Source: Diabrotica undecimpunctata
Taxonomy: Eukaryota; Arthropoda; Insecta; Coleoptera; Chrysomelidae
DNA length: 64,000 nucleotides
NCBI RefSeq assembly: GCF_040954645.1
Contig: NC_092810.1
Location: 8,664,185 to 8,728,184 of the forward strand
Direction: 5' to 3'
Position 1 is the first letter of the stretch. The number at the start of each line of letters is the position of its first letter. A model generated the notes under the pieces. It made no database searches. It had not been told where the DNA came from and was given only the letters and a program-made list of their open reading frames with translations. The position numbers and the translations under genes were made by a program. Shown in pieces: positions 10,751-21,365 of this stretch.

Positions 10751-11415
10751 TTATATTTTAAGTACATGGTAGGCGGCCACTTACATTAAAATGTGGCGTA
10801 ATGAAAATTACGCCAAATTTGTCAAAAAACTTTGAATAGAATTATATTTAAACATCAATTAGGCATCTTCTTCAGAACAGTCAACTCATGCATTCAAGTA
10901 CTCTTATAATTAATTTTTACATATTTTAAACGCTAAAATTTATTTTTTTCCATGAAAAATCACATTTTTATCATAATAAATACAACGACACTAACCAACT
11001 CTAATTAGTCAACACACTGCCTTAAGTAAAATAAAAATCACTTATCTCGGTTTGCGCCATTAATTACCAAATAAAATGCTTGCATCCACACGAAATGTGA
11101 ACAAAAAGGAAATGAAAAATTAGTTCATCAAATTTCAAGCTTGCAGCCTTATCATTAGCTGAAGTAAGAAAACTTAGGAATAAATCACAAAAGAGAATAA
11201 AAATTGCCCCAGGACAGTACTCGAGCGGATCATAAATTTATTTATAGCTGGGTTAAAATGGAGCGTTTTAAAATATACGGCATCCGAATGCGGGGTTATA
11301 TATGGAAAAGGGTTGTTGTACCTTTTTAGATTTAGGGGTTTATCTAGATCTAGGGATTTTATTTAGATAGTATTCTAAATTTCGGTCAAGCGCATATATT
11401 CTGGACTGGTGGAAT
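10751..11415. other. No recognised gene
   Basis: AT-rich sequence between the CR1-like LINE and the family A LINE. No ORF of note, no inverted repeat and no family motif was recognised. Confidence 0.5.
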
Positions 11416-11425
11416 ATTATTAAAA

Positions 11426-11429
<4 letters not shown>

Positions 11430-11477
<48 letters not shown>
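11430..11477. repeat. (TA)n tract, distal part of LINE tail
   Basis: Nearly pure TA dinucleotide repeat abutting the left LTR. Together with 18199-18283 it formed one tract before the LTR element inserted. Confidence 0.9.
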
Positions 11478-11481
<4 letters not shown>

Positions 11482-12827
11482 ATGATGTGTTTTTTGTTTG
11501 AATGATGAGCAATGAGTATTTTTAATAATATAATATATAGGGTTTTTATCGCGGTTCTCAAAGAATTAGCTTGTAAGTACTTTTTTAAATTATCTTTATT
11601 ATAACTATTATGAAACACACATATATATCTAACCTAGCCAATGTAAATTTAAAATAAACTATCTTTAAATTGATGTTCTTATAAAACTAATTAAATTCTA
11701 TACACAATGTTAAATTTAAACAAACTATCTTCAAAATTGAAATTGTTATGACATTAACTAAATTATATTAACAAAATTTTGTACCTTTCTTTCACTGAAT
11801 GCCTAAATGAACTGTTTTCCACTATATATATTCTAATCACCACTGAAAGTCTTCGTACTTCGGTTATCCTTGTTTTTTGTGAAATTACTTTTTTCAATTA
11901 TCAGCTTCTACCAATTTAAGATATAGTTTTCTTCACCAGCATTTATACACCACCAACCAAACCAGCAAACAGCATTTATATTTATTCTTCTTTTCAATAT
12001 ACCAATATCCAATTATTATAAGTTGATTTATACTAATCTCCAACCATAATATAATTTAATTTCTTCCAATATACCTTTTTTTTATCTTCAATAATTATTT
12101 GTGTATAATTATAAATGTGCATTAAATTATATGCATAATTTTTAATCTTCATTTAACTCACTATATTAAACTATTGGACTATTTGTACTTGATTCACTGA
12201 CTCTAACTAACTTTCATAATAAACTGCTTGACGTCTGACTAAAAACTTCTAAAAACTGCCATCTTGAATCCAAATCACGGGTATTTATATCTTTTTTATA
12301 TTCCAGAACCATCTGGTAATAGATCATGTTCCAATTTGTTCTATTATATACATGTCTGAATTTTCTGGAACAAACCATCTCGCAAACATGGCCATCTCCG
12401 GAGATCCAGAGAATTCCATTCTTTTCTATTAATAATTTTGTTGACATTTAGGCTTTTCAGATCAGAATATATAATTAAATTAGTAACTTAACACTCTAAT
12501 TTAATAAAATACACATTTCAAACAATATATTATTATAATAACCCCACTTATATTCGTATTATGATTCTTAATTTGACACTTGGAGTATGTATAGTTGGTT
12601 GCCTAGGCACATGGCTCACTTAAATCTATTATTTTACAATTTATTATATTTTTCTATTATATTTTTACAATTATTATATGCTAATTTCTTAAAATGCCCT
12701 CACATAAATATATTTTTATAAAATTCTCTAGTATATAACTTATTTAAAATAATCAAATACTTTTTTATATCTAATATTATGTAGTATATAACTTATAAAT
12801 TATTTTCTATAAACCCCAATCGTCACA
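11478..12827 (-). repeat. 3' LTR
   Basis: 1350 bp, essentially identical to 16849-18198. On the plus strand it starts tgttatgatg and ends aatcgtcaca. It contains a 77-codon open frame (12214-12447, minus) duplicated in the other LTR. I do not treat that as a gene. Confidence 0.93.
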
Positions 12828-13372
12828 ATACCCCAAAAATAATATTTAAAACAAATAATTTACTTATTATTTTTTTAAATATTAATTTTCTCATACCTTA
12901 TTAAATTTAATAAATTAATAATTCAATTTTTTTTTTTATTTAAAATGTGTTAAATACATCCCTGTTCGCTGTCTATATCAAAGCAGAGAACAACGGATCA
13001 CAGTTCGGCTATTCTATGGTCAAACTGTCATGTCAAATGGAGAATGGATTTTATCAGATAATAAAATATAACCTTAATTGAAAATATAATCTATATTGTG
13101 TTATGTTTATTTATAGACAAAATCTAGGAATTATTTCCATTCAAAATAACTTTCATCAATATAAATTGGTAAGTTTTACACTTTTTATATTAGAAAGCCA
13201 TTTTTATAGCAATTATAGTATCAATTTTGTGTCTAACCCCAAATTATGATTTTTAGGGTACAAATTAATTTCCATATATACAAAATTCAACAAGTATGAT
13301 GTCAAATTGATTCAAAATAATGAAATCTACCATCTATTTAACAAATCAAGTCTATTGAATAAAATGGATATA
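12828..13372. other. Non-coding 3' interior of the LTR element
   Basis: Sequence between the end of pol and the 3' LTR. In complete Ty3/gypsy elements several kilobases encoding RNase H and integrase lie here, but only about 545 AT-rich bases remain. Next to the LTR, the minus strand reads atttttggggtat, a weak candidate polypurine tract. Confidence 0.6.
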
Positions 13373-15037
13373 TCAGTAAGTTATTAGTGTTATTATATTT
13401 GTGTTAAAGGTATAGAAATCATTATTCAATCTCTTCATGTTATTTATACTTAGATCTGGTATCATCCTTATATAATAATTAATTATTCCAATAAATCCTC
13501 TTAAAGTTCTTAAATTGTGTGGTGTTTTATATTCCTGAATGACTTGTGTCCGTTCTGGATCCATTTCGATTCCCTTAGTGTTAAGTTTATAACCTAGATA
13601 TATGACTTCTTTTTGAAAAAATGTACATTTTTCTTGATTTATTTTTAGTCCAACTTTGTCTAATCTATTTATTATAATTTTTAGGTGTTTCTCATGATCT
13701 TCAGCCGTTTTAGAAACAATTAATATATCATCAATGTAGTGAATTACAAAATGTTCATATTGATCCAAAATATCATGAAGACATCTACATAGAGCACTGC
13801 AAGATGATTGAAGTCCAAATGGTACTGCTTTGAATTGATATACTACTCCATCTCTCTGAAATCCTGTATATTGTCTACTTTTTCTTTCTAGAGGTATTAA
13901 CCAAAAGCTATGCTGTAAATCGATTTTAGTGAAAAATGACATTCCTGTAATTCTTCCTAATATTCCATCTATACTCATTGGTGCTTCAAATTGCTTTTCA
14001 GTAATCTTGTTCATATTCCTTGCATCCAAACATAACCTGATTTCACCTGATCTTTTTCGTACTACTACTATGGGGTTAATAAAACGTGTATCTGCCTTCT
14101 CAATGATTCCATCTTCTAACATATTATTAATTGTTTTGTTTACTTCTTCTCTGTATTTATATGGTATTGGGTATGATTTTGTTTTAAAATCTTTTTCTTC
14201 TTTAACTTTTATACTATGGATATAATTTTGTGCAATTCTATTTTCTTTATTGACAAGTCCCCTGTGTTGCTGCAATATGGAAATGACTATTGATTTATAT
14301 TCTTCAGGGCAATTTAAAACTTTCATCATATCTTCTTCTTTACAAATAACATTATTCTTCATTATGTACTCATTATTCCTTGCTTCCAATTTTACGCACT
14401 CCGCCTCGTAGGCATCCATCTGCTTAAAATTTCCATTCCTTAAATATTCACTACAATAATTATTCTTTACATTCTTCTGGGACATTTCCCTATCATCAAA
14501 ATACATTTCTTCTTCATAAACATCATTATTTTCTTTTAATAATATCCTATCAACTCTTATTCCTTCTTCTACCTCATCTTTCTGCATAAATTTAATTATT
14601 TGCCCTTCCAAAGTTACCATTTTTTCTTCAAAATCTATCTTTACTTTCTTCTTTTCCAATTCATCATTTCCCATTAATATATCAACACATAAATCCTTGA
14701 CAATAAATCCTTGCATATTAATTTCTTTATTAAGAATATTAATTTTAAAATTGGCTAGTTTATCAATTTCACCCAACTTCTTATTATTTGCACCAATAAT
14801 CTTAATTTTTGGAATCTTTATTATATCTGATAGTTTTAATGTATTAAAAATAAAATTCTCCGAGACTAAAGTACTTTCTGAACCAGTATCTATCATAATT
14901 TTAATCATTTTATTTTTGGCCAAAGCATTTATATAAATTAAATTAATAGATTCAATAATTTTCTCTTCATCTAAAGAAATAAATTCAGAAGGTTTTTCAT
15001 AATAGCAATGGCCTAACTTGTAATTCAGAAAGTTTAC
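13373..15037 (-). CDS. pol: Truncated pol: aspartic protease and reverse transcriptase
   Basis: Pol portion of the LTR element. It has no ATG of its own near the protease. The frame is open from 15037, one base back (-1) from gag, so expression by frameshift is likely. The aspartic protease has catalytic motif IDTGSES. A linker follows, then Ty3/gypsy RT with YPIPYKYREEV, FINPIVVVRKRSGEIRLCLD, FFTKIDLQHSF, AVPFGLQSS and the catalytic YIDDIL box. The protein ends soon after the RT (GFIGIINYYIRMIPDLS), with a short unrelated tail to 13373. RNase H and integrase are missing, far short of the usual length. The frame itself has no internal stop. Confidence 0.88.
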   Translation of the reverse strand, partial: VNFLNYKLGHCYYEKPSEFISLDEEKIIESINLIYINALAKNKMIKIMIDTGSESTLVSENFIFNTLKLSDIIKIPKIKIIGANNKKLGEIDKLANFKINILNKEINMQGFIVKDLCVDILMGNDELEKKKVKIDFEEKMVTLEGQIIKFMQKDEVEEGIRVDRILLKENNDVYEEEMYFDDREMSQKNVKNNYCSEYLRNGNFKQMDAYEAECVKLEARNNEYIMKNNVICKEEDMMKVLNCPEEYKSIVISILQQHRGLVNKENRIAQNYIHSIKVKEEKDFKTKSYPIPYKYREEVNKTINNMLEDGIIEKADTRFINPIVVVRKRSGEIRLCLDARNMNKITEKQFEAPMSIDGILGRITGMSFFTKIDLQHSFWLIPLERKSRQYTGFQRDGVVYQFKAVPFGLQSSCSALCRCLHDILDQYEHFVIHYIDDILIVSKTAEDHEKHLKIIINRLDKVGLKINQEKCTFFQKEVIYLGYKLNTKGIEMDPERTQVIQEYKTPHNLRTLRGFIGIINYYIRMIPDLSINNMKRLNNDFYTFNTNIITLITY

Positions 15038-16704
15038 TGCACAAAATTTTGATTATTAGAATTGTCAGATTGTATCTGACCACTTGGATCTGATGTCCTA
15101 TGTCTTTCCCTACTATGACTTCTACTCACATTTTCCTGACTTGTACTACTTCGTTCCCTGTCTTCGCAGCTTCTATTCCTTCGAACACAATTTACCTGTC
15201 TGTTATAGTTAGGCTGCTCTGTATTTCTTCTATTATTAAAATCTTGTCTATTATTATTAGTACTGTTATTAAAATGTTGTCTATTATAATTAGTATTATT
15301 ATTAAAATATTGTCTATTATAACTAGTATTATTATTAAAGTTCTGTCTATTTGGATTACTGTTATAATTATTAAAATTTTGTAAATTATTACCATATCTA
15401 TAATTATTGTTATATGATTGTCTATATTGTTGAAAGTTATTATTGTTTTTTCTGTTGTTATTATTACTTGTCATATTGCCTCTTTGTATTCTTTGAATAA
15501 AATTAATAAAACTATCTATTGTTTGAATATTTTGTACAGTTACGGTTTGCACAACATCAGCATCAAAATGTCTAGATACATTTAAGACTGTTTCATCCTC
15601 TCTAAGTGGTGGTTCTAAATATTTTGCAACTGTTATCAATTTCAATGCATAATCTACCATATTTGATTTTAAATTTTGATTATACTTTCCAAAATATAGA
15701 ATTTCTCTAAACTTTGCTTGCTCTAATTCACCCCAATAATAATTTAAAAATTTATTTTCAAATGTTTGAAAGTTATCTAAATCATTTTCAATACTAGCAA
15801 ACCAAGTTGCTGCATTGTCATTTAATGTCATTCTAATATAATCTTTAATATCATTAATATTATTCACAAATCTTAATTTATGTTTTAAACTATTTATGTA
15901 TACTCTAGGATGCAAATTTTTTATATTACCAGAGAATTTAATCCCAGTCTCATTTGTTACATTTAAGTAAGGTCTCCCTATGTCTCTCATTTGTGAAATA
16001 TCATCTATTCTCTGTTCCACATTTCTTATTTGATTACTATTTATTTGGATATTTTGTTGTATATCATCTAATTTTTCTTCTGTGTTTCTCCTGTCTTCGT
16101 TAATTTTTACTTCTAAGTTACATTTCTGTAACTCTATTTTCTGTTCTATATCTATCTTATTATCTTGAATAATCCTCTTTACTTCTGTCCTCTCATTGTC
16201 TATCCTTTTCTTGTAGTCATTCCGTATACTTTTTATTTCATTTGCTACTTTTTTCTCTGCAGCTTCAAGTTTTTTATCCATTTGTTTTACAATTTTATTA
16301 TTATTATCTTCTATTTTCTTTTCTAATTTTCTATAATTCTCTTCCAATTTCTGTTCCATTTTTTTCATGTCTTCTTTGACTTCTTTTGAATTCTCTTTCA
16401 ATTTTTTTATGTCTTCTTTGATTTCTTTTGAATTCTCTTCCATTTTTTTTGTATTCTCTTCCATTTTCTGTTCCATTTTTTTCATGTCTTCTTTGATTTC
16501 TTTTGAATTCTCTTCCATTGTCTTGTTCATCTGCATCATTAATGACATCAAAGCTGCCATATTGACATTTTCCTCTCTTTCTGGATTCATTTCTGCAGTA
16601 TCTTGTGGAACTTGAACTAAACTCTCCTCTTGTATAGGTTGTGTTTCTACTTCCACATCTTCTTCATTCTTTTTGCTTCTTGTACCTTTCTTTCCTTGAG
16701 ACAT
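15034..16704 (-). CDS. gag: Gag-like protein with long N-terminal coiled coil
   Basis: 556-residue Gag of the LTR element, ATG at 16704 (MSQGKKGTRSKKNEE). Residues about 50-240 form a long charged coiled coil built from repeats such as MEENSKEIKEDMKKMEQ. The capsid-like part (about 265-415) includes YIRMTLNDNAATWFASIEND, FENKFLNYYWG and FREILYFGKYNQ, the pattern of retrotransposon Gag. The C-terminal third is Asn/Arg/Gln rich with near-repeats of RQ(Y/H/D)FNN, then an Arg/Ser stretch with no CCHC knuckle. Such basic low-complexity tails can replace the zinc knuckle in RNA binding; that is inference. The frame is intact and ends at 15034, overlapping the pol frame. Confidence 0.88.
   Translation of the reverse strand: MSQGKKGTRSKKNEEDVEVETQPIQEESLVQVPQDTAEMNPEREENVNMAALMSLMMQMNKTMEENSKEIKEDMKKMEQKMEENTKKMEENSKEIKEDIKKLKENSKEVKEDMKKMEQKLEENYRKLEKKIEDNNNKIVKQMDKKLEAAEKKVANEIKSIRNDYKKRIDNERTEVKRIIQDNKIDIEQKIELQKCNLEVKINEDRRNTEEKLDDIQQNIQINSNQIRNVEQRIDDISQMRDIGRPYLNVTNETGIKFSGNIKNLHPRVYINSLKHKLRFVNNINDIKDYIRMTLNDNAATWFASIENDLDNFQTFENKFLNYYWGELEQAKFREILYFGKYNQNLKSNMVDYALKLITVAKYLEPPLREDETVLNVSRHFDADVVQTVTVQNIQTIDSFINFIQRIQRGNMTSNNNNRKNNNNFQQYRQSYNNNYRYGNNLQNFNNYNSNPNRQNFNNNTSYNRQYFNNNTNYNRQHFNNSTNNNRQDFNNRRNTEQPNYNRQVNCVRRNRSCEDRERSSTSQENVSRSHSRERHRTSDPSGQIQSDNSNNQNFVQ
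15043..15049 (-). promoter_or_regulatory. Candidate -1 frameshift slippery heptamer
   Basis: On the minus strand the gag codons read A AAT TTT, a match to the X XXY YYZ pattern, two codons before the gag stop. The -1 pol frame is closed by a TAA at 15053-15055 and gag closes at 15034-15036. Any -1 shift must therefore occur within this 19-nt window, where the heptamer lies. I did not model a downstream RNA structure. Confidence 0.6.
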
Positions 16705-16827
16705 TTTGAGACTTTACTTGTTCAAATATAATTAAAAATAAAATCTATAATTTTTTCTTTCTACTGATAATTAATTTAATTATATGAGAGCACTTATCTT
16801 CCCAAACTAATTCTTTTAAATAGAGAG

Positions 16828-16845
16828 CCACCGCGTTGGGTGCCA
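16828..16845 (-). promoter_or_regulatory. Primer binding site
   Basis: Three bases inside the 5' LTR the minus strand reads TGGCACCCAACGCGGTGG. It starts with TGG, the complement of a tRNA CCA end, at the expected position. I did not assign the tRNA. Confidence 0.75.
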
Positions 16846-16848
16846 AAT

Positions 16849-18195
16849 TGTTATGATATGTTTTTTGTTTGAATGATGAGCAATGAGTATTTTTAATAAT
16901 ATAATATATAGGGTTTTTATCGCGGTTCTCAAAGAATTAGCTTGTAAGTACTTTTTTAAATTATCTTTATTATAACTATTATGAAACACACATATATATC
17001 TAACCTAGCCAATGTAAATTTAAAATAAACTATCTTTAAATTGATGTTCTTATAAAACTAATTAAATTCTATACACAATGTTAAATTTAAACAAACTATC
17101 TTCAAAATTGAAATTGTTATGACATTAACTAAATTATATTAACAAAATTTTGTACCTTTCTTTCACTGAATGCCTAAATGAACTGTTTTCCACTATATAT
17201 ATTCTAATCACCACTGAAAGTCTTCGTACTTCGGTTATCCTTGTTTTTTGTGAAATTACTTTTTTCAATTATCAGCTTCTACCAATTTAAGATATAGTTT
17301 TCTTCACCAGCATTTATACACCACCAACCAAACCAGCAAACAGCATTTATATTTATTCTTCTTTTCAATATACCAATATCCAATTATTATAAGTTGATTT
17401 ATACTAATCTCCAACCATAATATAATTTAATTTCTTCCAATATACCTTTTTTTTATCTTCAATAATTATTTGTGTATAATTATAAATGTGCATTAAATTA
17501 TATGCATAATTTTTAATCTTCATTTAACTCACTATATTAAACTATTGGACTATTTGTACTTGATTCACTGACTCTAACTAACTTTCATAATAAACTGCTT
17601 GACGTCTGACTAAAAACTTCTAAAAACTGCCATCTTGAATCCAAATCACGGGTATTTATATCTTTTTTATATTCCAGAACCATCTGGTAATAGATCATGT
17701 TCCAATTTGTTCTATTATATACATGTCTGAATTTTCTGGAACAAACCATCTCGCAAACATGGCCATCTCCGGAGATCCAGAGAATTCCATTCTTTTCTAT
17801 TAATAATTTTGTTGACATTTAGGCTTTTCAGATCAGAATATATAATTAAATTAGTAACTTAACACTCTAATTTAATAAAATACACATTTCAAACAATATA
17901 TTATTATAATAACCCCACTTATATTCGTATTATGATTCTTAATTTGACACTTGGAGTATGTATAGTTGGTTGCCTAGGCACATGGCTCACTTAAATCTAT
18001 TATTTTACAATTTATTATATTTTTCTATTATATTTTTACAATTATTATATGCTAATTTCTTAAAATGCCCTCACATAAATATATTTTTATAAAATTCTCT
18101 AGTATATAACTTATTTAAAATAATCAAATACTTTTTTATATCTAATATTATGTAGTATATAACTTATAAATTATTTTCTATAAACCCCAATCGTC

Positions 18196-18198
<3 letters not shown>
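16849..18198 (-). repeat. 5' LTR
   Basis: 1350 bp, same length as the 3' LTR with one difference seen by eye. It would hold the promoter and poly(A) signals of the element. The outer end abuts the (TA)n tract. Confidence 0.93.

Positions 18199-18283
<85 letters not shown>
18199..18283. repeat. (TA)n tract, proximal part of LINE tail
   Basis: Pure AT repeat of about 84 bp joining the right LTR to the 3' end of the family A LINE. It is read here as the LINE's own (TA)n tail. Confidence 0.9.
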
Positions 18284-18285
<2 letters not shown>

Positions 18286-20803
18286 CGGGGATCCTACAGC
18301 TTCTGCCGCTTCCCGCATTTCGATCGCCCCATCTTTTTCTATCTCTCAGGTGTCTTCATCAATGGCTCTATCTTTCATGGTTTCCATAACACCTTGTATC
18401 CAAGACTTGACTGGTCTTCCTCGTTTCCTTCTATTACTTGGATTGTATTCCATAGCTCTTTTTGGCCATCTGTTGTCGTCCATCCTCTGTACGTGTCCAT
18501 ACCATATTAACTGTCTAGTTTCTATTCTTTCAGAAGTTGTATGTACTCTATCTGTTTTTCTTCTAATTTCAGAATTAGGTATACGTTCTACTTTTGATAT
18601 ACGGCAAGCTCTTCTTAGGTAGTCCATTTCAACCGTGTCAACTTTTTTCTTTCCTTTTACTGTCATTTGCCAACATTCTGCTCCATATGTAAGAATGGGC
18701 TCTACAATTACTTTGTAGATAGTCATTTTAGTTCTCATAGTAGCTTTGTTGATCGAATTGAGCTAGTATCGAATTCAGAATTTGAACACTCTTCCTGCCT
18801 TGTTGCACTCTATAGTCTATATCTCGTTCCGTTGTTCCTTTACTGCAGATAATACTTCCCAAATATTTGTATTCGTAGCACCTTTTCATTTGTATAATTT
18901 CCAAATCCGGGTCTTCGTCTTCACTGCCTATTCGCATATATTCTGTTTTAGACATATTCATACTCATCCCCCATTTTTCGTATTCATCTTTGAGCTTTCT
19001 AAGCATATAATCTGCATCTTCTTCACAGCTTACAATTAGTACTTGATCATCTGCAAAGAACAGCGTTGTCAGATAATGGTTGTTAAGCTTCAACCCCATT
19101 CCCGCACATTTTTGTCTCCACTGGTGCAGTGCTTCTTGGATATATATTTTGAATAGGGTGGGGGAAAGACAACATCCTTGTCTCAAGCCTTTCGTTACTG
19201 TAAATACCCTTGAGAAAGTATTTCCTGTTTTTACAGTGCTTTGAGGACATTTATAGATGTTCAGTATTGCTTTTAGATATGTTTTACTAAGGTCCGTTTT
19301 CGTCAAGACACTAAATAAGAGTTTTAAAGGAACTGTATCATAAGCCTTCTCCAGATCTATAAATACCAGATGCGTAGGGAGGTTTCGAGCTGTTCGTTTT
19401 TCAATTACTTGTTGAAGGGTAAATGTGTTGTCCACGCACGATCTTCCTGCTGTGAAGCCGCTTTGTTCTTTAATTTCTTTATGCTCCTCTTCTATTCTTC
19501 TTTTCAATATACGACCCTATAACCTTCCCAGCGAGCTAGTTACGCTAATGCCTCTATAATTTCCGCATTCTTTTCTGTCTCCCTTTTTATAAATGGGGCT
19601 AATGTGGGCCAAATTCCAATCGTCTGGAATCGTTTGGCCTTCAATTAAGCATTTATTAAAAATATTCACTATGCTTTCCAAAAGAGCATCCGGTCCATGT
19701 TTCACCAACTCGATGGGAATGTCTCCAGGCCCGGGTGCTTTTCCATTTTTCATTTGTTTCAATTCTTTTTTTAGTTCTTCTTTGTTTATCTTATGCACCT
19801 CTGAGTTTTCTATCATTAAGATATGGCCAGGTCTTTCCATAAATTCGTGCCTACTTTCTGTTAATAGCGTTTCGTAATATTTTTCCCACTTTTTATTTTG
19901 AATCAGGTTTATATTTCCCTCATCTTTTCTTTCTTTTCTAATACTTTTGATGAATTTCCAAGCTTGTGTCACTTTGGTTCCTCCTAAGCATCGGTCCATC
20001 TCTTCGCATTTCTCTTCCCACATTTCGTTTTTTCTTTTAGTGACTTCCTTCTTTGCTTCCCTGTTGAGTCTGCTGTAAATTCTGCGGTCTTCTGAGTCTT
20101 TCGTGGATAGCCATGTTTGATAAGCTTTTTTTTTGTCTTTAATTAATTTTCCTACTTCTTCGTTCCACCACTCAAGATTTTTTCTTTTGTCAGCTTCTTC
20201 GTACCCCAATGCCTCTTTGGCCGCCTGATGAATGCAATTTTTTATATCTTGATATTCTTTTTCGGCTGTTTCTCTTCGAGTTAAGTGAGTTAGTTTTGAG
20301 GCTAGTCTAAGTTTGTAGAGGAATTGTACTGATTCTTGTTTGAGGCTATCAATATTATATCTTATCTTTGTGGAAGCTGCTACCTTCTCCTGTTCAATTT
20401 TGTTCTTGTTTACTTTCCTGTAGTGTATGGTTATTTTTGCGACCACCGTATAGTGGTCAGATCCGCATTCGGCACCACGATACACCCTTACGTCATTTGT
20501 TTGGAGCCTTTTGTTTTCTGGTTGGATGAGATAGTCGATTATAGATTTTATCTTTTTCTTTGGTTGTTCCCAGGTAAATTTATGTATATCTTTGTGCTGA
20601 TAAAATCCATTCATTATTTTAAGCTGTAATGTTTCACAAAGATCAATGAGTCGCTCTCCGTTGTTGTTTATTTTGTCTTCACCATATCTTCCTACCACAT
20701 TGTCTTGTAATTTTTTGCCTACCCGAGCATTGAAATCTCCTAATAGGCATATTTCTTTGGATCGGTTTACATGAGTCAACACGTCAAGCAATTTGTCATA
20801 AAA
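18284..20803 (-). pseudogene. Family A RTE-like ORF2 (copy A1)
   Basis: 5'-truncated endonuclease-reverse transcriptase. It starts within the AP-like endonuclease (ICLLGDFNARVGKKLQD, GAECGSDHYTVVAK). RT follows with GKAPGPGDIPIELVKHG, PIYKKGDRKECGNYRGISV, GFTAGRSCVDN, HLVFIDLEKAYDTVPL, GLRQGCCLSPTLFKIY and the catalytic FADDQVLIV. The C-terminal region has ILTYGAECW, LIWYGHVQRMDDNRWPKR and RKRGRPVKSW. One nonsense codon (TAG at about 19514, where relatives have Tyr in LYGRILKRR) and one frameshift near 18740 break it. The FADDQ box, YRGISV and the GRP tail unite it with the copies at 24145, 28010, 33314 and 50234. Confidence 0.85.
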
Positions 20804-20883
20804 ATTATTAAAATATACAAAATTAATTTAAAACAAAAATAAAGTAGAAAGTGATATTTTGCATATTTTTATTAGTTATTGTT

Positions 20884-21078
20884 AACAAAAAGAGAAATCA
20901 AACGATTTCTACCTAGCGAAATCGAATTCAAATTTTTACCACTGTGCTTCCTAAAACTTGATAACAGCTTGATAAATTACTCGGCAAGGTAAATAACTTT
21001 GCAAGTTTTAGGAAGCACTGTGGTAAAAATTTGAAATCGGTTTCGCTAGGTAGAAATCGTTTGATTTCTCTTTTTGTT
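20884..21078. repeat. Foldback element with about 75-bp arms
   Basis: Arms at 20884-20960 and 21002-21078 are reverse complements with few mismatches, sharing ctaggtagaaatcgtttgat on the right arm. They enclose about 41 bp of unrelated sequence. Non-coding, MITE-like. It lies immediately downstream of the family A target-site duplication and directly beside the satellite-like stretch starting near 21120. Confidence 0.8.
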
Positions 21079-21123
21079 TTTAGATGGCGTAGTTACGTCC
21101 GTATATAGTTATTTTGATAAATA

Positions 21124-21365
21124 TTGTCTAGGACGGAAAAGATTTTTGTTTTGATTCATAGAAGTGGCTATACCGCTCTGAGGAGACCTAAAGAGGTCGA
21201 AATACGTATAAGCGGCTCTCGCTGCCCTGTATTAAAACAAAAATCTAATACCGTCATTTTGTTTTATTACTTTACTCCGTTTGGAGTACCAGCAACTGAA
21301 TTCACTACAAATTTTTACAATGATGAACGGCATGTGGAATGCAATTTTAGATTCCCTCCGTCAAA
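21124..21365 (+). repeat. Single diverged copy of the 397-bp satellite monomer
   Basis: Shares several ordered motifs with the array at 41751-43735: gacggaaaagattt near the start, cgaaatacgtataagcgg, gccctgta, gagtac-cagcaac-gaattc-ctac, and gtggaatgcaatttt-agattcc. Order and strand match, read across the monomer boundary. It lies about 20 kb from the array and is much more diverged, so it is an isolated old unit. Confidence 0.65.

Larger units (their letters stand above)
11478..18198 (-). mobile_element. Ty3/gypsy-type LTR retrotransposon, internally deleted
   Basis: A 6721-bp element on the minus strand with two 1350-bp LTRs (11478-12827 and 16849-18198) that begin TG and end CA in element orientation. 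By eye I see one base difference between them (near 11487 and 16858), so insertion is recent. Order in element sense: 5' LTR, PBS, gag, protease and RT, then a 545-bp non-coding stretch and the 3' LTR. RNase H and integrase are absent, so it would need a helper. The flanks are (TA)n, where an atat duplication is possible but not distinguishable. Confidence 0.92.
11430..20803 (-). mobile_element. Family A RTE-like LINE with (TA)n tail, split by an LTR element
   Basis: The 14-bp direct repeat attattaaaatata occurs at 11416-11429 and 20804-20817. Between the copies lies a minus-strand, 5'-truncated LINE (body 18284-20803) whose 3' end at 18283 runs into a (TA)n tract. That tract is split by the LTR retrotransposon 11478-18198 and continues at 11430-11477. 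The LINE therefore inserted first with a long (TA)n tail, and the LTR element later landed inside the tail. Confidence 0.85.

Noticed and set aside
12214..17818. Identical 77-codon frames at 12214-12447 and 17585-17818 (minus)
   Set aside because: Each lies inside an LTR, so duplication explains the identity. No domain is recognisable.
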